Positions 28,600-38,500 of a DNA stretch of 64,000 nucleotides are shown here, one piece after another. The notes beneath the pieces were generated by a model. That model was not told where the DNA came from, searched no databases, and saw only the letters and a list, made by a program, of their open reading frames with translations. The position numbers and the translations under genes were made by a program. The first letter of the stretch is position 1. Every line of letters starts with the position of its first letter. This stretch comes from Ktedonobacter robiniae (GTDB lineage Bacteria; Chloroflexota; Ktedonobacteria; Ktedonobacterales; Ktedonobacteraceae): assembly GCF_016587375.1 (NCBI RefSeq), contig NZ_BNJG01000008.1, positions 25,327-89,326 on the forward strand, written 5' to 3'.

Positions 28600-28636
28600 G
28601 CAGGAGGCTCAACTTGAGCAATGTTTTGGTGATTGA
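26703..28636 (+). pseudogene. Group II intron reverse transcriptase/maturase, decayed
   Basis: RT motifs are clear: RPLGMPTWSDKLLQEVIR, HGFRPKHGCHTAL, GDIKGCFDNIDH, GTPQGGVISPILANIYMD and catalytic YADD in YIRYADDFLLGF. A maturase domain and an HNH nuclease (CEICGSKENISVHHI ... CGYCHLAIH) follow. Lesions: TAA in frame at 26781 within IYR*LYNPDLYLRAY, TGA at 27843 within RVP*DVVKKN, and a frameshift near 28240 before the HNH. The open frame then runs through domain V, so the true 3' end is unclear. The intron could move only with help in trans. Confidence 0.85.
28507..28540 (+). ncRNA. Domain V of group II intron 1
   Basis: A 34-nt hairpin starting GAGCCG and ending ACGGTTC with a GAAA-type tetraloop. 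The catalytic AGC triad is at 28508-28510. This is the most conserved part of a group II ribozyme and fixes the orientation and approximate 3' end of the intron. Confidence 0.85.
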
Positions 28637-29451
28637 TAGTGACTATACCCCTTTAAATCCGGTGCATCCAGGAAACGCGAGGCGCTTGCTCAGGCAAGGG
28701 AAAGCAGCCGTGTTTCGGAGATATCCCTTCACTCTTGTGCTCAAACGGGTTGTCGAGCAGCCAGAGGTAGAGCCATTGCGCTTGAAACTCGATCCTGGCA
28801 GCAAAACCACGGGGATTGCCCTGGTGAATGATGCTAACGGAAAGATTGTTTTTGCGGCTGAACTTGAGCATCGTGGGCACGTGATTAAAGACAGCCTGGA
28901 TGATAGAAGGGCAGTTCGTCGCAGCCGACGTAACCGCAAAACACGGTATCGTAAGCCAAGATTTAACAATCGAAGAAAAAAGAAGGGATGGTTGCCGCCA
29001 TCGTTGGAAAGTCGCCTTGCCAACATTCTCACGTGGGTAGCTCGCCTGTGTCGCTCTGCTCCCATTGCTGCTCTGAGCCAGGAATTGGTCAAGTTTGATC
29101 TGCAACTGATGGAGAATCCCGACATTGCAGGCGTGGAATACCAGCAAGGGACGCTGCAAGGCTATGAAGTCGGAGAATACTTGCTGGAAAAGTGGGAACG
29201 CAGATGTGCCTATCTGTGGCAAACAAAATGTTCCGCTTCAAGTCGAACATATCCACCCACGTGCTCATGGTGGTACCAATCGGATAAGCAATCTTACCCT
29301 GGCCTGCGAGCCATGCAATAGTGCCAAAGGGACGCAGGATATTGCGGTGTTTCTTGCGAAGAAGCCTGATGTGCTCAAGCGGATTCTCGCTCAAGTCAAG
29401 AAGCCACTCAAGGATGCCAGTGCTGTCAATGTTACGCGCTTTCTGCGATTC
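28614..29451 (+). pseudogene. iscB: iscB, 5' part (frameshifted, intron-interrupted)
   Basis: RNA-guided nuclease of the IscB family, the ancestor group of Cas9. From TTG 28614 (after AGGAGG) come the N-terminal RRxRR/PLMP region SNVLVIDSDYTPLNPVHPG, RuvC-I in LKLDPGSKTTGIAL, the arginine-rich bridge helix RRAVRRSRRNRKTRYRKPRF, and RuvC-II at SQELVKFD. One extra base near 29214 breaks the frame inside the HNH start (tat-C-tgt); in the other frame the HNH continues perfectly as QVEHIHPRAHGGTNRISNL with CEPCNSAKG. Group II intron 2 then interrupts the gene, tentatively at 29451/29452. The rest is at 33123-33617. Confidence 0.88.
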
Positions 29452-30036
29452 GTTTGTTCCAAAACCGCGTAAGTGGGGGAGGAACAGCAACGGGATAGAT
29501 GCCCGTTGACAACTGATAGTTCGACGATGGGCGCAATTCCCATCCCTCCAGGTGAAAAGAGGAACAGCATTCTCCCCTCGGTAGCGACTGGTCATCAATC
29601 CGAGAAGCGGGAGGAAATGGGGCAGAATTGCAAACTCGAGGTGATGAACACCCCTAGCAAGCTGCTATGGCTAGCGCAAGCGAACCTGCACTTTAACCGT
29701 CGTTATAGCAAACAAGCCAAAACGAGTCAACGCAAGTATCACTGAGCCAACGCGGGGCTTGGTCCAAAATGGACAAGGATAGGGGCCGACATATGAAGCG
29801 GTGATCGGTATTCACCCCCACAAAACCCGGCGGACAGCAGGAGTCCTACGGCAGCGCAAAACGAACTATCGGAACGAAGTAACCAGCAGATGGCTCTCAT
29901 GCGAGGTCGAAAGCATGAGCAGGTACCAACCGCAAGCATCTGTCTGGTGGGATGGCCTGAGAAGCAAACGCCTGGGGTAATGCCCAGGATACGCTGACGC
30001 AGGCCCGATACTGTGGAATGAAGGAGTGCAAGTCGC

Positions 30037-31676
30037 ATGGAAAAAACCAAGGCACCAGACGTAAGTCTGAGTGAGGAATGGGCTGGACTCCCCTGGCGCA
30101 AGCTAGAACAGCACCAGTACCGCCTGCAAAAGCGCATCTTCAAAGCCTCTGAACGTGGAGATCTAAAAACAGTTCATCAGTTACAGAAATTGTTAATGAA
30201 GTCTCGGTCCGCCCGACTCCTGGCCGTACGACGAGTGACTCAAGACAACCAGGGTAAGAAAACCGCTGGCATAGATGGAGTAAAATCCGTCCAACCAGCA
30301 GGTCGATTTGCGATGGTTGAAGCAATTCACCCAAAACGGATTGCTGGGAGGAAGCCACAACCACTCAGACGCATATGGATACCCAAGCCAGGAAAAACTG
30401 AGCAAAGGCCATTGGGCATTCCCGTAATGTTTGACCGGGCATGTCAGGCACTAGCCAAAGCGGCCCTAGAACCACAATGGGAAGCCTTGTTTGAGGCCAA
30501 TAGCTACGGCTTCCGACCGGGACGCGGTGCCCATGATGCTGTAGGAGCAATCTTCAATAATATTCGACTCAAGAGCAAATATGTTCTGGATGCGGATATT
30601 AAGGGCTGTTTCGACAACATCAACCATCAAGCGCTCTTAGAGAAACTGCGCACTTATCCAGCAATGAGGCGACTGGTTAAAGGCTGGCTCAAGGCTGGAG
30701 TCATGGAAGCATTGGAACTTTCCCCAACCAAGGCGGGAACGCCGCAGGGTGGGGTCGTGTCCCCGTTGCTTGCCAACATTGCCCTCTATGGAATGGAAGA
30801 AGCGCTACTAAAAGCCTACATTGGAGAGAACAAGGCCCCCTCCGCACGACGAGGGGCGCCACAACTCATCCGTTATGCAGACGATTTTGTCGTGCTTCAT
30901 GCCCAGGAAACAGAGGTCATTAAGGCGCAACAAATCATTACAAAATGGTTACGAGGCATCGGACTGGAATTGAAACCGAGTAAAACGCGGCTCTCCCACA
31001 CCCTGAAAGAATATCAGGGAAATGTAGGATTCGACTTTCTGGGATTTACTATTCGACAATTCCCCGTAGGAAAAACCCATACAAGCAAAGGAAAACCGTC
31101 CGGTTTCAAAACGATCATCATGCCGAGTAAAGAAGGCATCCAACGTCATTTGCAAGAACTCAGGAAGATATTGCAAAAAAGTCAATCGCTCCCGCAAGAG
31201 GAAATCATTGACCAACTCAACCCGGTTATCCAGGGTTGGGCGCTGTACTATCGAACGGTCGTATCTGCAAAGTCTTTTGCGATATGCGATCATCACCTGG
31301 TAAGTATGCTTTGGCAGAAGATGACTCGAAAACACCCGAAGAAAGGTGCGGGATGGGTGAAAGGGAAGTATTGGCGGACAATTGAAGGGAATACCTGGAC
31401 ATATGCCACGCCAGAGGGACCAGAACAGCATGTACTGAGGTGGCATGCAACACCCATCCAACGCCACATAAAGGTAAAAGGCAACGCAAGCCCGTTTGAC
31501 GGAAACCTTCTTTATTGGGCAAAGCGCTTAAAAGATCACCCATTAACAAAAACGACACTGGGAAAACTGCTACGGAAACAGCAAGGAAAATGCCGTTGGT
31601 GTGAACTTTTCTTCAGGGAGGAAGATCAAATAGAGATCGACCACATCACCCCAAGAAGTGAAGGCGGTGGAGAAGA
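30037..31676 (+). pseudogene. Intron 2 reverse transcriptase, main part (IS3-interrupted)
   Basis: An N-terminal RT0 region, AGIDGVKSVQPAGRF, RRIWIPKPGKTEQRPLGIP, YGFRPGRGAHDA, DADIKGCFDNINH, GTPQGGVVSPLLANIAL and catalytic YADD (LIRYADDFVVLH), then maturase domain X and an HNH nuclease (CRWCELFF ... IEIDHITPRSEGG). The sequence is intact up to 31676, where an IS3-family element enters. Joining 31676 to 32956 restores one frame of about 578 residues, including the second half of the HNH. The gene was therefore whole until this insertion. Confidence 0.88.
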
Positions 31677-31763
31677 TGGACTGCACCCATTTTCCCGGAC
31701 AGTGATCGAAGTCAACTTCGCGAAAATATTGTACACTGAGAAAGACGCGAAGGAGAAGAAACG

Positions 31764-32063
31764 ATGCACAAGCGACAACACAGCCGAGAATTTAAATTGG
31801 ATGTTGTCCGTCAGGTGAGTACCGGCCAGAAGCGCCCAGCCCAAGCCTGCCGCGAATATGGGCTGGCTGCAAGTGTGCTCTCTCGATGGCGCAAGGAGTA
31901 TGAAGAGCGTGGAGAGTCGGCCTTTTTGTCCACCGAGTCAGGATCAACCAAGGAAGACTCACGGATAGCCGAATTAGAACGCTTTTGTGGGCAATTAGCG
32001 TTGGAGAATCAGGTGTTAAAAAAAGCCTTGCAGAGCAGAGGGTTGGGGAACGTCACGCCATGA
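31764..32063 (+). CDS. IS3-family transposase OrfA
   Basis: 99 residues with the HTH of IS3 OrfA (REFKLDVVRQVSTGQKRPAQ ... YGLAASVLSRWRKEYEERG) and a leucine-zipper-like tail (RIAELERFCGQLALENQVL). It binds the IS ends. A run of seven A residues at 32018-32024 in TTAAAAAAAG is the probable programmed -1 slip site that joins it to OrfB, making the OrfAB transposase. Confidence 0.92.
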   Translation: MHKRQHSREFKLDVVRQVSTGQKRPAQACREYGLAASVLSRWRKEYEERGESAFLSTESGSTKEDSRIAELERFCGQLALENQVLKKALQSRGLGNVTP

Positions 32064-32917
32064 TTCTTCAGGCTCATCAAGATCACCCGGACCTCTCGGT
32101 GCAGCGGCTGTGCAAAATGTTCTCCGTGAGTCGCAGTTGGTACTATGAAGCGAAGCTCGACCAGGCAGATGAGAGCGAAACGCAGCTGCGCGATGACATT
32201 GAGCGCATCATTTTGGAGTTTCCCGGCTATGGGTATCGTCGTGTCACCCGTGCTCTGGCACGAGCAGGTTGGAAGGTCAATCATAAACGCGTCTTGCGGA
32301 TCATGCGGGAAGAATCCTTGTTGTGTCATCTGAAAAAACGGTTTGTGGTAGCAACGACAGACTCGCGGCATCGGTTCCCGATCTATCCCAATGTGCTGGC
32401 CGATCAGGTCCTGACAGCACCTAATCAGGCGTGGGTAGCGGATCTCACCTACATCCGCCTGCGAGGAGCGTTTGTGTACCTGGCTTGTATCCTGGATGCC
32501 TTCTCACGCCGGTGCGTGGGGTGGTTCCTCTCGCGAGAGATGACGACACAGTTGACCCTGACCGCCTTGAGCCAAGCTATTGCCCAACGCCACCCTGCTC
32601 CTGGCTTGATCCATCACAGTGATCGTGGCGTCCAATATGCTAGTCATGATTATGTGGAGCAGTTACAGGCAATTGGAGCCCACATCAGTATGTCTGCCGT
32701 GGGCAATCCGTATGACAATGCCAAAGCCGAAAGTTTCTTTAAGACGTTAAAAATGGAGGAAGTGTATCTCAAAGAGTACGAATCGTTTGCCGATGCAGAA
32801 GCCAATTTAGAGGAGTTCATCGAGCAGGTATATAATACCAAGCGCCTGCATTCGAGCTTGGGATATCTTCCGCCTGCTGAGTTTGAGGCAGCCTATGCCT
32901 CTGTGGCCGGAAGTTGA
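31985..32917 (+). CDS. IS3-family transposase OrfB (DDE integrase)
   Basis: In the -1 frame relative to OrfA. It has an HTH_21-type region (FPGYGYRRVTRALARAGWKV) and an rve integrase core with the DDE residues in WVADLTYI, IHHSDRGVQYAS and NPYDNAKAESFFKTLKMEE. It ends LHSSLGYLPPAEFEA as is normal. It is expressed mostly as an OrfAB fusion through frameshifting at the A7 run. No lesion was seen, so it should be active. Confidence 0.93.
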   Translation: MWAISVGESGVKKSLAEQRVGERHAMILQAHQDHPDLSVQRLCKMFSVSRSWYYEAKLDQADESETQLRDDIERIILEFPGYGYRRVTRALARAGWKVNHKRVLRIMREESLLCHLKKRFVVATTDSRHRFPIYPNVLADQVLTAPNQAWVADLTYIRLRGAFVYLACILDAFSRRCVGWFLSREMTTQLTLTALSQAIAQRHPAPGLIHHSDRGVQYASHDYVEQLQAIGAHISMSAVGNPYDNAKAESFFKTLKMEEVYLKEYESFADAEANLEEFIEQVYNTKRLHSSLGYLPPAEFEAAYASVAGS

Positions 32918-32955
32918 CTTCCTCGTGTGTCCGGCAAAAGGGGTTCACTCCAAGA

Positions 32956-33052
32956 ATTAAGCAACAAGTTTGCACTTCATCGCCATTGCCATGACCAGAG
33001 GCATGCGAAACACGTTATGGAGTGTGTCAATGACAATCGACCGCAGTATTGA
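32956..33052 (+). pseudogene. Intron 2 reverse transcriptase, 3' remainder
   Basis: Encodes LSNKFALHRHCHDQRHAKHVM, the second half of the HNH nuclease that begins before the IS3 insertion, and stops at TGA 33050-33052 just before domain V. The continuity in frame after removal of the IS and one AGA copy shows that the IS split an intact gene. Confidence 0.85.
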
Positions 33053-33053
33053 G

Positions 33054-33088
33054 GAGCCGTGTGAGGTGACAAGTCTCACGCACGGTTT
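33054..33088 (+). ncRNA. Domain V of group II intron 2
   Basis: A hairpin of about 35 nt beginning GAGCCGTGTGAG and ending CGCACGGTTT, with the AGC triad at 33055-33057. Domain VI follows. It fixes the 3' end of intron 2 near 33122. Confidence 0.85.
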
Positions 33089-33122
33089 TGAAGCCGAGCG
33101 GAGAAGGCGACTTCTTCGCTTA

Positions 33123-33617
33123 GGCAGCGCCTTGCTTGAACGGCTCAAAGCCGTGGGCTTGCCTGTTGAGTGTGGTAGTGGTGGGTTGACGAAGTTTCAT
33201 CGTACTACACGAGGACTCCCCAAAAACCACTGGTTGGATGTCGCTTGTGTAGGTAAAAGTACTCCCGTTGCGCTTTTGAATAAAGGGATTGTGCCACTGT
33301 ATATTACAGCCACAGGACATGGCAGAAGGCAAATTTGCTCAACGGATAAGTATGGATTCCCGAAGCAGCACAAAGAGCGCAAAAAGAAATTTCTTGGGTA
33401 TCAAACGGGTGATATGGTCAAAGCTCTTACTCCCAGGGGTACATTTGAAGGGCGTATTGCCATTCGTCACCGCCCTAGTTTCCGGCTTGGCAAGGCCGAT
33501 ATTCACCCCAAATATATGTGGTGTGTGCATCGGTCTGATGGCTATGAGTATAGGCAGAAAGGAGTGCGCTATGCCCCCATGACTAAAGCCAGGGGCACCC
33601 GCATGGCGCGATTTTAA
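33123..33617 (+). pseudogene. iscB: iscB, 3' part
   Basis: Continues the protein with LLERLKAVGLPVECGSGG, KFHRTTRGLPKNHWLDVACVG (RuvC-III, histidine and aspartate) and the C-terminal TAM-interaction-like region CSTDKYGFPKQHKERKKKFL ... PKYMWCVHRSDGYEY. It stops at TAA 33615-33617, only a few bases from the element's right end. Joined to the 5' part after removing the extra base, the protein would be about 443 residues, normal for IscB. Confidence 0.85.
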
Positions 33618-33619
33618 GG

Positions 33620-33841
33620 GTGGATGGGAGCCCCTGTCCCGCCCCCTCGCGCGATAATTTGCTGGTACTATATATGTATGACAGGGCAGCGATGGACCGA
33701 GTCGTGGAGCGGCTGGCTGGAATGGGATATGGCTCTGTTCCGCTAGAGAATCCCTACTGGAGCCCCGACCGCAGTGTAACCGTGGAAGATCCCGACGGCT
33801 GGCGCATCGTCTTGATGCAGATCAAACAGCCAACAAATTAA
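33620..33841 (+). pseudogene. VOC-family gene, 3' part
   Basis: The second half of the gene interrupted at 25926. It reads VDGSPCPAPSRDNLLVLY, then a second VOC module ending RSVTVEDPDGWRIVLMQ. It is in the same phase as the first part, so precise loss of the 7.7-kb insert would give a protein of about 141 residues. It has no start of its own with a good ribosome site. Confidence 0.85.
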
Positions 33842-33864
33842 TCTTCTTTGTGTGTGAACGAGAG

Positions 33865-33907
33865 AAAAAGCAACCTGCTGTGAGCATGTCACAGCAGGTT
33901 GCTTTTT
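33865..33907. terminator. Strong terminator after the split VOC gene
   Basis: A perfect 19-bp stem (AAAAAGCAACCTGCTGTGA and its complement) with a 5-base loop ends in TTTTT. It is the natural end of the VOC transcript and works in both directions. Confidence 0.85.
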
Positions 33908-34197
33908 CTTATAGCAAAATCAGATCATAGTAATAATCTGCAAATCGTCTTCGTCTATGTTGGCCTTGAGGTCTCCGCCGTTTTGATTGGCTATAGTTTT
34001 TAATCAAGCAGCTCAGTCTTTTTCGCCGCAAGGCGTGTTCACGAAATTCAGAGAGTGCAAAGGGATGCATTGTATGGGTGGTATACTCGACCTTGGACGG
34101 TTTTCTGACCCACCTATTCTGATCCTGGCCAGCCTGGCTGGTGGCTGGCGGGAAAAAGCATGGGTGAGCACCCTATTTAGATTAGAAAGGCAGATCC
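33908..34197. other. Intergenic stretch before the amidase
   Basis: About 290 bases follow the terminator. Only short unconvincing open frames occur, with no RNA gene or repeat recognised. It must contain the amidase promoter. Confidence 0.5.
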
Positions 34198-35502
34198 TTG
34201 ACTATATCGCCTCTTATTGCCCCACTCTCGCTGGCTGGACTTCGCTCCGGCCAACGAGATTTGCTGGCATTCATCAGTGGAGTATGCGATCGTATCGATG
34301 CGCTTGAGCCACAAATTCAGGCGCTTTTGCCTGAGCCTGGGCGCCGTGAACGACTTCTGGCGGAGGCCGCCAGTTTGCAACGGCGTTTTCCCGATCCTGC
34401 GTTACGCCCACCATTATATGGCGCCTTGCTGGGAATCAAGGATATCTTTAGGACCGATGGTTTTTTGACGCGGGCGGGATCAGGATTGCCTCCAACTCTC
34501 TTTGCAGGCCCGGAGGCAAGTAGTGTCTCCAGACTGCGTGAAGCTGGAGCGCTCGTCCTTGCCAAAACGGTTACAGCGGAGTTCGCTTCCGATGAACCGG
34601 GGCCGACGCGTAACCCTCATCATCTAGCGCATACTCCTGGCGGATCGAGTAGCGGTTCTGCCGCCGCCGTCGCCGCTGGCTTCTGCTCACTGGCGTTGGG
34701 CACTCAGACTGGAGGCTCCATCATTCGTCCAGCCGCTTTTTGTGGCATTGCTGGTTTTAAGCCTACCTATGGTCGTATTGCCACAGATGGTATTATTCCC
34801 TACGCAGCCTCGCTTGATACCATCGGTCTCTTTGCGCAGGACATAGCTGATATAACCATGGCAGCCTCGTTGCTCTGCGATGACTGGAGAGCAACGCTGG
34901 AGAACGATATCCTTCCGGTGTTGGCTGTTCCAGATGGTTCTTATCTTACTCAGGCCTCGCCAGAGGCCCTGACATGCTTTGAGCAACACCTGGCGTCGCT
35001 GGCGAAGGCCGGGTATACGCTCAAGCGTGTGCCTGTGCTTAACGGTATTCACGTCCTCAACAGAATGTACCGAGAGCTTGCTAGCGCGGAGCTGGCCCAG
35101 GTCCATATGAACTGGTTCGCAACCTATGAAGCACTCTATCGTCCACGCACAGCCGCGAAAATTCGCGCCGGACAGCAGGTGGGCCTGGAGCAGGTTGTAC
35201 AGGCTCGTGAGTACCGAGAGATAATCCGTGCCGAACTGGAGACTTTGATGAGCCAGGAAGGGATCGACCTCTGGGTATGTCCCGCCGCCACTGGGCCTGC
35301 GCCAGAAGGTCTCAACAGTACCGGGGATACCGCCATGAATCTCCCCTGGTCATACACGGGCATGCCCGCGTTGGCACTGCCTGCAGGACGAGCCAGGAAT
35401 GGCCTACCGCTGGCCGTACAGATTGTTGCTCCGGCGATGACTGATGAGCAACTCCTGCTGTGGGCAGCACCACTGGCTAATGTGTTGCTGGAACAGGTTT
35501 AG
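34198..35502 (+). CDS. Amidase-signature hydrolase
   Basis: 434 residues with the Ser-cisSer-Lys triad of the amidase-signature family: lysine in LLGIKDIFRTDG, the glycine/serine loop HTPGGSSSGSAAAVAAG, and the nucleophile serine in TQTGGSIIRPAAFCGIAGFKP. Start is TTG 34198 after AGAAAGGCAGATCC. Family members hydrolyse amides (GatA, allophanate hydrolase, nylon-type amidases). GatB/C are not nearby, so a stand-alone small-molecule amidase is more likely than a tRNA amidotransferase. Confidence 0.9.
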   Translation: MTISPLIAPLSLAGLRSGQRDLLAFISGVCDRIDALEPQIQALLPEPGRRERLLAEAASLQRRFPDPALRPPLYGALLGIKDIFRTDGFLTRAGSGLPPTLFAGPEASSVSRLREAGALVLAKTVTAEFASDEPGPTRNPHHLAHTPGGSSSGSAAAVAAGFCSLALGTQTGGSIIRPAAFCGIAGFKPTYGRIATDGIIPYAASLDTIGLFAQDIADITMAASLLCDDWRATLENDILPVLAVPDGSYLTQASPEALTCFEQHLASLAKAGYTLKRVPVLNGIHVLNRMYRELASAELAQVHMNWFATYEALYRPRTAAKIRAGQQVGLEQVVQAREYREIIRAELETLMSQEGIDLWVCPAATGPAPEGLNSTGDTAMNLPWSYTGMPALALPAGRARNGLPLAVQIVAPAMTDEQLLLWAAPLANVLLEQV

Positions 35503-35592
35503 GTAAAGGCGCTTTGGTAAGTAAATAATGCTACCAGCCTACCATTTCTGGCTGCAAAAACTTCTCCTGGCTTACACATTTTCTTGTAAGTG

Positions 35593-38500
35593 TTAATCCT
35601 TATTCAAGCGCAGTGCTTGCGCGGGTAGCAGGTGTAGCACGTGACGCGTGACGAGGAAGATAATGAGTACGCAGACAAGAACAAAGGCCAGGAAGGCAAA
35701 GGCCAGCGAAGTGGGCGCCTGAACCTGGACTTGAATGGTACGTTGCAGCATGTAGAAGTCCAGGCTCGTGATGTTACCCAGGGCGTTACTTACTGGTGTA
35801 CTGCTGATCATGAGCCTGGGAATCAGGGTAAAGGTGAAAAGCAGGCCGAAGACGACCCCGAAGAAGAGCGCGACCAGGTGAATAACTCCCTGTTCCCAGA
35901 TGAGGATGCGTGCCACCAGGGGCGGCTCTGTCCCCAAGGCCCGCAAGACCGCGAAACTAAGTTGCCGCTCATGAATGCTATTCCAGGTAATTAGTATGTT
36001 TCCACACAGGCCCAGCAGGAGCGCGGTAGCCGTGCCAAGTGCGAGGAGCAGCAAGAGATCCAGGGTCAGTGGATCTGTACGGAGCGCCTCAAGGAGCGCG
36101 CGCCGATCCTGAAGGTTTGCCAATCCTACTTCATTGGAACCGTTCAATTGCGCACGCAGGCGAGCCAGGAGAGCAGGATTATCGCTGGTTCGCAACCATG
36201 CGTGTGTGAGGGGGAGTGGCTGCTTATCTGTATGCGAGTGATAAGCAGCGAGTGTCTGGTAGTCTACCAGGAGCGCTGGCCTCGCAGGCTGATCGGTAGA
36301 GGAAGGTGAGTCGTACATCCCTTCAATCATATTGACGCGTGCGAGTGCTTCGTAGGTAGTGGTATAGGCGTGACCAGAATCATACGAAGTCAGCGTAAAC
36401 GTCTTGCCTGGCGAAAGATGCAACTGCTCCCAGCCCAGAGTATCAACCAGGGCAGGTACCACTTGAGGGTAGCCGGCTGCGGGCCGTCGTCGTGCGAGCT
36501 CACGCGTCAGAGCCTCAAGAGGTTGCTCGGAGTTTTGTGTGCTCCAGTAGGTTGCTCGCGCGTAGGTTTTGGCATCGACGGCGCGAATGTGGAAGGAGTG
36601 GCTCTTATCCTGAAAACTGACGATCTCGCTACCAAGCGAGACTGAGCTGACTCCTGGAAGCGCGTTGTATGTCTGGTATGTACTTATGATTGATGGCGTG
36701 ACCTTTCCCACAAAAGAGCCACTGAAGTCAGCGACACTTTCATAGCGGGCAAGCTCCGTGAGCCGTTGCTGCTGTGAATCGTTAAAGATAAGCGTCAGCA
36801 TGATGAACGAAGATGCGAGTGCGAGCAATAACGTGATCTGCAAGGGCCGGCCTGGCGAACGCGTCATTTGGGCCAGCGCGAGCATGGGTGGAGCAGTTCT
36901 CCCGCGATGGGCTAGCCGGGCTAAAAGATTGAGTCCACGAGGCGCGAAGCGCAGGAAACAGAAGAGGATGCTGAGCATGAAAAAGAACGGTGCCAGCAGG
37001 GCAACAGGGGTAGCGATGGCGTAAATCGTGTCATCTGAAAGCAAGCCCTGGAGTTGAAAGACATAGTTCGCTATGAGATAGAGTACCAGCGCGATAACTG
37101 CGGAGATGGCGTCCAGGTAGAAGCGTTCCCAGTAGGGACGTTGCGTTACGCGTGCGCTCTCGTATCGCTGCGTGAGTACGTTTAAACGCAAGCTTTGTGC
37201 CAGGGTGAAAAGCATACTCCCCATCCCCGCGAGCAGCGCGAGGAGCGCATATGGAATGACGCTTTGCAATGTCACCATTGGCTGTCGCCAGAGGATCATT
37301 GTGGTGTCTTGAGCCAATGATGGCAAGAGTGGCTGGGTAATCGTGCTTACTACCAGGGGAGCGAGCAGTATCCCAACAATCAGTGCAATAAGTGATACGA
37401 CCAGGCCTTGTAGTGAAAAGGCACATATGATCTGAAAGGAACTCGCTCCCCGACTGCGAAGAAGGGCGATGCCCGATGATTGGCGCTCAATGAGCAGCGA
37501 AATAAGTACGCTCATGAAGAAGAGGTCAAGCAAGATGGTAGGAAGCGAAATAATGAGAACCGGGACGTGAGAAAGCGTTATATGCGTGCTCAACTGGTTG
37601 AGTACCGAGGGGCCAGTGCCCACCAGAGGACTACTATAGCTCAAGTCCAGTAGGTAGGGCGATGGCAGATTATATAACGTATAGCTATGTAATGCAACTC
37701 CATTGTAGAAGTCCAGGTCCGTGCTTCTCAACGCCTCGCGAAAACTGGTATAGCGATCAATAGACAGGCGCGAAGGATCAATAAACAGGTCCCAGTAAGC
37801 GAAGACGGTGGAATCAAAGACAAACGCCTCTGGCGAGGAAGGCTGGGAGTTCGTTGTGTCAGCCGCTTGCGCCTGCAAGAATTGCTCCTGGCACCAGGCG
37901 CCCAGCGCATCGCTTGAGAGCAACAGGGGGAAGCTTAAAGGTCTGGTATAGTTGGGGATGAGAGGCGTGGGTAGAAAGCTCGTCCCATGCCAGAAAATGT
38001 CGCTTGTATTGGCTGCGATAAGGCCCACGACGCGTAGGGTCAGGCGAGTCGTACGCTTATAAGAAGTATCGCTGAAGGGTGTCTCCTCCTTCGCTTCCAC
38101 GCTGGTATAGTAGCCTACGCTGGTCGTTATGATTGAGCCAGGCGATACGCGCAAAAGCGCGGCGGACTCCTGAGTCAGAAGGACTTCAATCTCGCCATGC
38201 TGCTGACTGGAAGGAAAGCGCCCACTGAGCAGGTGCACATGCGAGCGCATCTGCTGGATGTTGGTAGAGATGAAGCCGAGTTGATCCTCGTGGTCGGGTC
38301 CAGTCGGTGTCACGAGTGGAAAACCATTCACCCGGTATTGTGCCGACTGATCCTGTGTCAGGTAGGGGGCAAGATGCTCTTTAAACGGGGCTGTGCTCGC
38401 TGATGTCATTGAAGCCAGCAATTGAGGGGAAAGGGCCTGCGCCTCCGCACTGATTGTAATGCGTGTATTTTCGGGCGAGACGCGCAGGGCCTGGCGCAGA

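Larger units (their letters stand above)
31677..32952 (+). mobile_element. IS3-family insertion sequence
   Basis: 1276 bp with terminal inverted repeats: the left end is TGGACTGCACCCATTTTCCC and the right end in reverse complement is TGGAGTGAACCCCTTTTGCC. Both continue with GGACA, and a few bases on both read GAAGTCAACTTC. A 3-bp AGA duplication flanks it (31674-31676 and 32953-32955), as is usual for this family. It carries overlapping orfA and orfB with a frameshift signal and looks intact, so it is probably the most recent arrival in the nest. Confidence 0.92.
29452..33122 (+). mobile_element. Group II intron 2, inserted in iscB
   Basis: It separates iscB into two parts. The RT starts at 30037, and domain V is at 33054-33088 followed by a domain VI hairpin (GCGGAGAAG ... 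CTTCTTCGC). The 3' end is near 33122. The 5' end is chosen at GTTTG (29452) because it restores the iscB codon phase, but this is not proven. About 585 bases of non-coding ribozyme precede the RT. Without the IS3 insertion the intron would be about 2.4 kb. Confidence 0.7.
25927..33619 (+). mobile_element. IscB-type IS element carrying two group II introns and an IS3 element
   Basis: The outer element splits the VOC gene. It begins with a structured omega-RNA-like region, carries iscB, and ends 2-4 bases after the iscB stop at 33617. Subtracting intron 1 (~2.55 kb) and intron 2 with its IS3 passenger (~3.67 kb) leaves about 1.5 kb, the size expected of a simple IscB element. No tnpA was found, so it is a non-autonomous IS200/IS605-like element. 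Outer ends are placed from VOC reading-frame continuity. Confidence 0.8.
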
